NCBI GenBank assembly: GCA_947561715.1
Contig: OX387200.1
Coordinates: 374,501 to 438,500 of the forward strand
Direction of reading: 5' to 3'
Source: Ascidia mentula
Taxonomy: Eukaryota; Chordata; Ascidiacea; Phlebobranchia; Ascidiidae
Length of the DNA: 64,000 bases
Shown here: piece by piece, positions 58,001 to 64,000 of the stretch
Layout of the letters: each line of letters begins with the position of its first letter
Position numbering within the stretch: the first letter of the stretch is position 1
Program-made: the position numbers and the translations under genes
Notes under the pieces: model-generated
What the model saw: the letters and a program-made list of their open reading frames with translations, nothing else
Databases searched by the model: none
What the model was told of the DNA's origin: nothing

Positions 58001-59243
58001 AGAAGCTGGAAGTGAAGTTCTTCTGGGTTGAGAACTACCTCCATATGATAAGCCAATACCTGGTGAATATAAAACATGTTGTGGTTGTAGCGATTGGTTT
58101 CTCCAACATCCAAGTCCAGTAGACCTGGTATAAACTGATTTTGTCAGTGTAGATTTGCCTGTTCTTGCATTAGACAGTAATTCACTTTTATCGCAGCTAA
58201 AACATTACCAGTGAACCTAATCATCAAAATAAGATAGCTGCGATAGCCAAGTAAGCACCTGCATAGAGGGTTTGTTTTTAACAACAATGTTGCCATATGT
58301 ATTGCACAATAATGAAAACTAAATTTGATCATCTGGTACAAAGATATCCTGGCAGACTGTCAATCATGCATCAAATTGAAAGTAGTATTTCTCTGTGTGG
58401 TCGAAACAATGCTTTTATTTGTGCATATTATCATGCAATAATAAAACTAACCATGAGCATCTGAAGATAGATTTGCGTTTGAACTTAAAACATCTCGATC
58501 TCGCTCCCCGGAAATTCGGATATCTTGCAGCAATGACACGCGGTGTGATGACGGTCGTTTTGCCTGGTATGACGTGGATGGATGGGGTGTTGACATTGAT
58601 GCAACCGTAGGAATTTGTGGGCGAGGCAAGCTCCCCTGGATCATAGAGGCGTTGAACTGATGGTCGAGGTGATAGGGTGGATTGCCTGGTTTAGGAAGCA
58701 TTGCAAGATACTGAGGAGGTATCGAACTATGGCCTTGAACATACATCTGGGGAATCACCAGAGGAGTGTTTTGTATCGATGGTGAGGGATGTCTAACATT
58801 CGATCTGCAAAAATGTTTGTTGTCACTACAGGATTTATTAATATAGCACAGAGGACTTTTTCGGCAAAGGCATATGTGAGGAGGTTTTTTGCATTGTGAT
58901 GTATTTTTTTCCATTAATTGCTGATAGAATTAAAAAAACTGTTTTTTTTTTCTTCAATCAGACGTGGCATGATGAAAAAAAAATTCCTTACATTTGTTTT
59001 GTAGCCTATCTGTAATTGTTGCAACATAATATACATTGTCATGATTTTATCGATATGGGGAAAATAAAACGCACTATCAGTAAAAATGCATAACAATATA
59101 GTGAAATTCTAACATGGTAAATAAATCAAAACAATGAAGAACATAATCACAAAAATACAATTTTACCTTTGCGAATGCTGATCATCGGCTCGGGTTGCCG
59201 AGTATTGATGCTGCGGTCTTGCATTTTGAAACGGTGGTTTCAT
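40608..59243 (-). CDS. ncor: Nuclear receptor co-repressor (NCoR/SMRT homologue), 50 exons
   Basis: A scaffold that bridges unliganded nuclear receptors to HDAC3, GPS2 and TBL1. Fifty exons join without a phase conflict to 2,379 residues (human NCOR1 2,440, NCOR2 about 2,525). The start is MKPPFQNARP at 59243-59167; the stop is at 40608-40610 after FEELSDSD, matching the acidic tail of vertebrate NCoR. Domains in order: Pro/His-rich N-terminus; GPS2-binding coiled coil, about 270-345 (SKEDLVQAMDKVDREIAK, then VETEIGRLQKKKTQLEES); deacetylase-activating domain with SANT1, about 489-605; SANT2, about 648-713; a Ser/Thr/Pro-rich repression region with an 11-residue repeat, about 1000-1080; and a C-terminal receptor-interaction region with CoRNR boxes LIHAII and LETLIRTAL. 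One gene here against two in vertebrates fits an invertebrate chordate. Exon lists are in the three segment entries that follow. An upstream non-coding exon may exist. Confidence 0.95.
42463..42879. mobile_element. hAT-like MITE with perfect ends and target duplication
   Basis: The 14-bp inverted ends are perfect: CATAGGCGCCTAGT at 42463-42476 and ACTAGGCGCCTATG at 42866-42879. CCATCACA is directly repeated on both sides (42455-42462 and 42880-42887), an 8-bp duplication as made by hAT transposases. It is 417 bp, with a C/G-homopolymer block inside the left end. The 132-codon minus-strand open frame inside it has no recognised domain. It lies in an NCoR intron. Perfect ends suggest a recent insertion. 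Confidence 0.9.
48791..48938. mobile_element. hAT-like MITE, older copy
   Basis: The ends CAGTAATTCTTAACC and GGTTAAGAATTACTG are perfect inverted repeats of 15 bp. The 8-bp flanks (GTTTGTAG and TTTGAGAG) are only partly alike. It is 148 bp in an NCoR intron. Confidence 0.7.
49838..49885. repeat. Fragment of the MITE family seen at 11217-11460
   Basis: TTTTGTGTCATTTGTCGGTC followed by ATTGACC matches the left part of that element with one change. It is truncated and intronic in NCoR. Confidence 0.55.
50395..50625 (-). repeat. ncor: Coding minisatellite: 11-residue repeat in NCoR
   Basis: A 33-bp unit is repeated about seven times inside exon 24 (50747-50369), encoding copies close to SSMPLVVAGVT and SSMPHVVSGIT that alternate as a 66-bp higher-order unit. 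Length variation would stay in frame. The units span about residues 1000-1076. The outer copies are more diverged than the inner ones, as expected for unequal exchange. Confidence 0.9.
51570..51650. repeat. Tandem repeat in an NCoR intron
   Basis: A 34- to 35-bp unit containing TAACATAGAAACAATA and TTATATATCAG is present two and a half times. The last copy abuts the donor site at 51651. Confidence 0.75.
53175..53245 (-). repeat. Decayed hammerhead-like repeat in an NCoR intron
   Basis: On the minus strand: CTGAAGAAGCCTCGCC, GGAT, GGCAGAC, AAAACGTTGG. This looks like CTGATGA plus stem plus GAAACGTT with core changes. Stem II still forms a hairpin. No cleavage site or stem I was found. Confidence 0.4.
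54935..55030 (-). mobile_element. Antisense SINE copy in an NCoR intron
   Basis: Read on the minus strand it has AGACCCTAGGGTTGTTAGTT, CAAACCTCGCCGAGAGCTTG and ATTTTCCAAATC, which matches the head end and body of the SINE at 31316-31410 with many changes. The tail is missing. Confidence 0.6.
57340..57425 (-). repeat. Decayed copy of the hammerhead-bearing element
   Basis: On the minus strand: GTGCTGCA, CTGATGA, then a broken stem II, then GAAAC, and a final AAGCTCAC where the CCDC93 copy has GCAGCTCTC. The order of parts matches the intact copy. Stems II and III no longer pair well. Confidence 0.5.
58210..58270. repeat. SINE tail fragment
   Basis: AAGATAGCTGCGATAGCCAA followed by GTAAGCACCTGCA matches the tail of the 31202-31570 SINE. 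Intronic in NCoR. Confidence 0.5.
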
Positions 59244-59314
59244 ATTTGCAAACTAATGTCGATCTTTAGTTTATTTCACATGTTAACAAAATGTTACCTG
59301 CTCTGAGTAAAAAA

Positions 59315-60745
59315 AAGACTGTTTCTGACTACTGTGATTTCGGCGAAAACTTTTTTTTGTTTCAACAAAATATATATTTCACGCACGAGTGAACACAACT
59401 TCAAGGGATTTATTAAAAACAAAACACAGGTATATACACAAATTAGAACACAATGAATATCCAAAAATATCAAATGTAACTTTAACATCCCTATGCTATC
59501 AATTCTGACAATTTTCGTTTATACAAGGTATATTTTAAGGCAACAAAACAAGTAAATTTGGATACGTTCATACGTCAAGCTGATAAAGATGTAGTCGCTT
59601 GATATGGGCGAACATTTGAAACCTTTCCGGTGCGTAGGATTTCTTTAAATTTTGCACAGGGCTTGCCTGTAGCATGCTGATGAACGTGGTATAAGTTAAA
59701 ATACCAACTCAATTCAAATTTCCAAGCGAAGTGAAGCACATTTCGTACATATAAAATAATGTTTTATTTCAAACAGTAACCAACTAAATATGTCGATTTA
59801 TTTTTCAAAAGGAAAGTACGACATACTTGATTATATATTGATACAGCGACAATGAATTTATGGATGGATCTAAATTTACCATTGAAAATTTATGACAACG
59901 TATATTTTTATATATATTTTTATTATGGTATATTTTTATTATATTTTTAAGTATATTTTTATATTGGAAACAGTTTCATCGATCGGAGTAAACCTGCGTA
60001 TACCTCTGTCGTCATCAATAACCGATTGTTTATGAAACAATACAGAAACAATGGGTGTTGCAAAATGAATAATCTTTATTCGTTTCTCGCAAACACAGAA
60101 TCCAGTGGTTGCGGTTAAGTTCATTTCGCTGGGAAATTTAAAATGAGTTGGTATTTTAACTTATACCACGTTCATCAGCAGGCTCCAGGCAAGCCCTGTG
60201 CAAAATTTTAAAAAAAATCCTTTTGACCGGAAAGGTTTTAAATGTTCGCCTTTTCAAGAGACCTTGTCGCCAAGCTGTTAGCGGGCAATGGGCTCTATGC
60301 CGTCACAGAGCCGGTGACCTGCGGTTAAGTTCATTTCGCTGGGAAATTTAAAATGAGTTGGTATTTTAACTTATACCACGTTCATCAGCAAGCTCCAGGC
60401 AAGCCCTGTGCAAAATTAAAAAAACCTATGGACCGGAAAGGTTTCAAATATTCACCTATATTAAGCGGCTACATCACTATCAGCTTTGTTCGTACAAAAT
60501 TTTCAAATATTGCTGCCTCAATATTCACCTTGCACGGAAAAAAAATAAACAGATTTTATGACGGAGGGGTGCTAAAGTTACATTTGATTTTTTGGGATAT
60601 TCATTGTGTTCTAATTTGTGTGTATACTTGTGTTTTATTTTTGATAAATCCTTGAAGTTGTGTTCACTCGTGCGTGAAATATATTTTGTTAAAACAAAAA
60701 ATTATTTTGCCGAAATGACAGTAGTTGTTTCTGTTGTAGGATTTA
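59315..60745. mobile_element. 1.4-kb foldback element upstream of NCoR
   Basis: The arms at about 59315-59700 and 60320-60745 are inverted copies. TTTCACGCACGAGTGAACAC near 59390 is inverted near 60662, and ACCACGTTCATCAGCA near 60167 and 60380 is inverted near 59677. One arm block is duplicated directly (60109-60209 and 60321-60416, one change over most of its length). The centre is AT-rich with no transposase. It begins about 70 bp upstream of the NCoR start codon, inside the likely promoter or 5' UTR. Confidence 0.75.
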
Positions 60746-60990
60746 GGATTTGCGCTCATCCGTCTTTGGTGGTAAATCCGGTAAATTTTGCATCTTTTTG
60801 TAAAATATTTTTTGTGACAAAGACAAAATAAAATGCAATTAGAAATTGTTTACAAACGTTCTTCCGTAAATTTACAAGGCTTCATTAATTTACAGTGGTT
60901 CTGTAACAAAAGCGTACTATTATTTTATTGTTTTTTTTTTCGGTCAATTCAAGCAAAACTTTTACCAAGCGGTGTCACATTCAAACCTAA

Positions 60991-61125
60991 GGCCGGGTCC
61001 GCACTCACGCTTTGCGCCGGCGGATTCTTTGTTTGTTTCATTGTCCCGAGCGTCCGCCCGCTCGCCGGCGTATAATGAAACAAACAAAGAATCCGCCGGC
61101 GCAAAGCGTGAGTGTGGACCCGGCC
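60991..61125. mobile_element. PIF/Harbinger-like MITE with TAA target duplication
   Basis: Arms of about 50 bp, starting GGCCGGGTCCGCACTCACGC and ending in its near-perfect inverse, surround a 32-bp GC-rich loop. TAA flanks both ends (60988-60990 and 61126-61128). Three-bp TWA duplications and GGCCGGGT-type ends fit PIF/Harbinger MITEs. Mismatches are very few, so it should form a strong hairpin. Confidence 0.85.
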
Positions 61126-61128
61126 TAA

Positions 61129-63593
61129 CAAAATGCTGTAACGACAAGCCCGAAAAATGTTGACCTGTTTTTACACATCTGAAAAGCTGAAGGTAACGTG
61201 ATTTGTGATAAAAATCAAATTCGCCCTCAAAGTAACGACGACCCAACATTTAAACGAAGCATTAGTTGGGTTGCAAAATTTATATTTATTGTATTACATC
61301 ATTACGTAGTTTCAATTCACAATGTGTCCAAAAGCAGTTTATTAGAAAAAGCATGTTTTGATAAAACAGGATAATTTCCTGTTCAAATAGAATGATTGGA
61401 CGAAATGTTCAACGTGTTCTTGTTTGCTAACAATGCATTTGTATAGGTCGTATTAGCAACAGATTTCTACATCATTGGCACCGTAACCAATGATCGAACC
61501 ACAAACAGTCAAATAAAACCACAGACCGCAGTAAAACATCCTGTGTTGGTAATTTGGGTGTAATGGATTTGGCTTTTTCTGTTCGAACGAGTGTTCAAGA
61601 ATGTAAATTCCCTGTCAAGTAAAGCCTGCACAATCCTTTGCAAACTTGGAAATCTTTTGTTTTTAGATGTTGGTCACTTTTTGCAAACCCATTATACTTT
61701 TGCACCAACTTTCTCAACAAACACTTTTGCTTACCTCACCTGCGATGATGCATTGTTCAAATTGTTTGAATTGTGACATCACAATGTACCTACAGAGCGC
61801 GGCGACTTTTAGGCAAGTCACAGTGCGTTTCCATGAAATTCATTTGTATGTTTTAGTTCAAGAGGTATGGCATTGTTGAATGTTGTGCACCGAATAAAAG
61901 TGGGACTCTTAAAAGCTTTCATTTCACAATCGGAAAGGAAGTTTTAGATATATGCACATTATGCTAAGCAACATTTAGTCTTTCGTATGTGAAATAAACG
62001 TTTCAGTTGGTTTATCAATAGTTTTTCCAGGAAACGACATCACTCATTTTGTGTGGCACAGGACTATTTGCATAGCGTTTACGCTCAATTGTTTAGAAAA
62101 GCCTTCCGCTGTAGAGTGAAGGACAACATGTTAAAAGAGCGCCCCAGTTTACAAAAACCTCTCGACAAGTTGCAACGGCCCTTAGCCACCCCCTCAATTC
62201 ACCGTGACGCCATCTAGGCCGTAGGGACTGACAGAACGAAGGTTTACCAGTGCTGATGGTTGGTACACTAAGCTTGTAAACTTTCGCCGAGGAAGACCAG
62301 CTGAAAGTAGTTGAAAAGGTCATTTTGGAAATTTGATACTTCTAAGTCGGCTTAAACCAAGCATGCTGCAACTTGTACGTAAGTAATGAGTGCTGAGGTA
62401 GGCAAACTTTCCCATGATATGGTTACGTTGGCACGTGGTGAAAGTAGTCTTTTGGGGGCTTTGGTGTTATTTGCAGACGTGATATGTATCAGTTATGTAT
62501 CAATGGAATATCAAAACCTGGTATGTTATTCTTATTTAATTTGCGTTGGACAGTTCTGTGTTCATATCGTAATTGCCACAATTGAAGTGACGTTTGGAGT
62601 GAATTTTGCAAGGTTTGAAATGGGAAGAGCACGTATCTCTATACGACATAGGAGGCGTTGTTTTAGTTGCACTAAATATCCAATATCTGTCACCAGCAGG
62701 CCTCGAACGAGGACATTTCTTTGTATTATGCGATCACAAAGGCTTTGTATGTCATAACCACTTGACTTGGCCTGTCCAAAACACACATACGCATTGTTTC
62801 GCGCAGCGGATAAATCGTCGGTATTTGTGGTTTACGCTGAACTCTTGTATTATTCACTGTGGGCTGCGACCTTCTAACATTTACAGACATTTTATTTAAA
62901 CCAGACAAAGGTTTGCACATTAAAGCTTCGTGGTTATACTTGAGCGAATTCCTGAGTGATTACAGCTGTAGTTCAAACTGTGCGTAGTTTCCGAGGACGT
63001 CGCGTAACAATTTAAAAACAATGGCGGTAATTATAAGTTAGGACAGCCTTCTGCCGATCAAAAATGTTAATATAGGAAGAAATCGTTTCGATAGATCAAT
63101 AATTAGTGGGTCGTTGGCATTGCCGTGAAGTACAATAAGTTTGAATCTATGGGTTCACAGTCCTTTTACGCATCACTAGATTATTTAGTTTTGGAACCTG
63201 TCCTTATGAAATAACAATGGTCGCCTTATTTGAACTGCGCCTTGTGACGTATAATAGGAAGTGTGATGTAACACATACTTCTGTTTGTAGTGACAGAGAG
63301 CGTTTCAAACCTCGTTTTTACTACAATGTAAACGCAAATGTCCAGTACACGTATTTGCCATTGGTAGATATGGAAAGAATTGTAAACTTTCAAGTGAATA
63401 CAAGCATTTACATTAACTAGAAGAAAAAGAGTTTTCGTAACAGAAATATTATTTTTATTTATTATCGTTTTCCAGGAGCACATTTTCTCAGCAATCCAAA
63501 AAAATATTTTGATTAATCGACGAATCTCGTGATCTTCAAACCAGGTTTGCCAGGATACAAAATAAATACAATTGAAGTTACATAACCTTATTA
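61129..63593. other. Intergenic region with no gene seen
   Basis: Short open frames on both strands (for example 62386-62757) lack recognisable domains and splice partners. No RNA gene was found. It is probably the upstream flank of the gene that starts at 63661. Confidence 0.45.
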
Positions 63594-63601
63594 TGACGTC
63601 A
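63594..63601. promoter_or_regulatory. CRE palindrome TGACGTCA
   Basis: A perfect cAMP-response element, 60 bp before the ATG of the gene at the window end. CREB/ATF proteins bind this palindrome. Its closeness to the start suggests a real promoter site. Confidence 0.55.
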
Positions 63602-63660
63602 CATCAGTAGCGGTTCGAACGCTTTCCAGACGCCTTTTTGTGGACGGTTATCGATTGAGA

Positions 63661-63976
63661 ATGTCAAGCAACAATCAGCAAAGCGCGAAGCTCGGTCGGG
63701 ACAATTGGGATCGCTTTGATTCAGAATCGCGGAAAAATTCGAGAAAAGCAAGTTTAATAAGCGCTCCCGGTCATCTGGAAACGCGAAACAATGAAACAAA
63801 TTCGACGACGAATTCGAACGGGGCTACGAATGCTGATGACAGCAAGTTGTTGAACGGTGTTGGGAACGCACCACAGCGCCGTGTATCAGGATACAATTTA
63901 CCGCAGAGCGCGATCGTCGACGCCGTAAAAACTTCAATTCCAGGAAGAAAACGAAGCAGCCAGACCGGCGAAATGG
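63661..63976 (+). CDS. First exon of an unidentified gene, cut by the window end
   Basis: An open frame from ATG (63661) to a good donor (ATGG|GTAAGA, after 63976) gives 105 residues in phase 1. It is rich in Ser, Asn, Arg and Lys: MSSNNQQSAK at the start, DRFDSESRKNSRKASLISAP and, near the end, GRKRSSQTGEM. RKNSRKAS and RKRSS look like basophilic-kinase sites. No signal peptide or domain is seen, so it is probably a disordered N-terminus of a larger intracellular protein. The frame stays open upstream to about 63601, so a slightly earlier start is possible. A CRE lies just upstream. Codon use is GC-richer than the surroundings. Confidence 0.6.
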
Positions 63977-64000
63977 GTAAGAAATTGTTTTGGATTTTCC

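Larger units (their letters stand above)
52957..59243 (-). other. ncor: NCoR exons 1-17: coiled coil, DAD/SANT1 and SANT2
   Basis: Exons: 59243-59167, 58804-58452, 58059-57908, 57718-57629, 57172-57061, 56732-56629, 56554-56402, 56157-56048, 55884-55732, 55346-55187, 54788-54663, 54587-54477, 54351-54238, 54077-54031, 53831-53752, 53504-53448, 53096-52957. Exons 6-7 encode the GPS2 coiled coil and the KPPEPAKSD linker. Exons 8-10 encode YEMPLYNQPSDTDVYQKNIE and REQQERIERVGTRG. Exons 11-13 encode MRQLAVIPPMLLDKEQRR, EKFVQHPKNFQLVASFIEKK and DCILYYYLTKK, the HDAC3-activating SANT1 surface. Exons 16-17 encode SANT2: MNWTEGEISVVKEG, then FGRHGRDFSAISRMVANKTE and NFYHNYKKKHGL. Exon 4 has a tandem AAGCAG acceptor that can shift the start by one codon. 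Confidence 0.9.

Noticed and set aside
1..64000. CRISPR array, bacterial operon or prophage
   Set aside because: Every confident gene has spliceosomal introns and animal homology; no spaced direct-repeat array was seen.

Overview
This 64 kb window is compact, intron-rich, AT-rich animal DNA. The gene set (NCoR/SMRT co-repressor, SH2B adaptor, MKS1, TMEM138, CCDC93, a CENPV-type GFA protein, an XRCC1-N-terminal-domain protein, a chitobiase-type hexosaminidase), introns of mostly 100-900 bp and abundant short non-autonomous transposons suggest an invertebrate chordate, most likely an ascidian tunicate of the Ciona type. The species call is inference; no database was searched. Gene models were built by reading conserved protein blocks and joining them at GT/AG sites with matching codon phase, so the exon edges are predictions.

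Layout: 526-3159 (+) two-exon gene with faint FAM222 resemblance; 5411-13628 (-) 19-exon type II membrane beta-N-acetylhexosaminidase; 14236-15008 (+) TMEM138; 17544-25290 (-) SH2B adaptor; 26790-29527 (+) CCDC93; 30011-34597 (-) XRCC1-N-terminal-domain protein with two UBZ4-type zinc fingers; 35005-36176 (-) CENPV-like GFA protein; 36538-40303 (+) MKS1; 40608-59243 (-) a 50-exon NCoR/SMRT gene (2,379 predicted residues); 63661 to window end (+) first exon of an unidentified gene. Three divergent pairs (hexosaminidase/TMEM138, SH2B/CCDC93, CENPV-like/MKS1) and three convergent pairs are seen. The genes share no single pathway. TMEM138 and MKS1 are both ciliary transition-zone genes, SH2B is receptor-kinase signalling, CCDC93 endosomal recycling, and NCoR nuclear receptor repression.

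The most unusual signals lie in introns. CCDC93 intron 1 holds what looks like a complete type I hammerhead ribozyme inside a short inverted-repeat element, and related or decayed copies sit in other introns. Several short transposons have readable ends and target duplications: three hAT-like with 8-bp duplications, and one PIF/Harbinger-like with a TAA duplication. There are also tRNA-derived SINE copies and two large foldback elements, one just upstream of the NCoR start codon. A 33-bp coding minisatellite gives NCoR an 11-residue tandem repeat.
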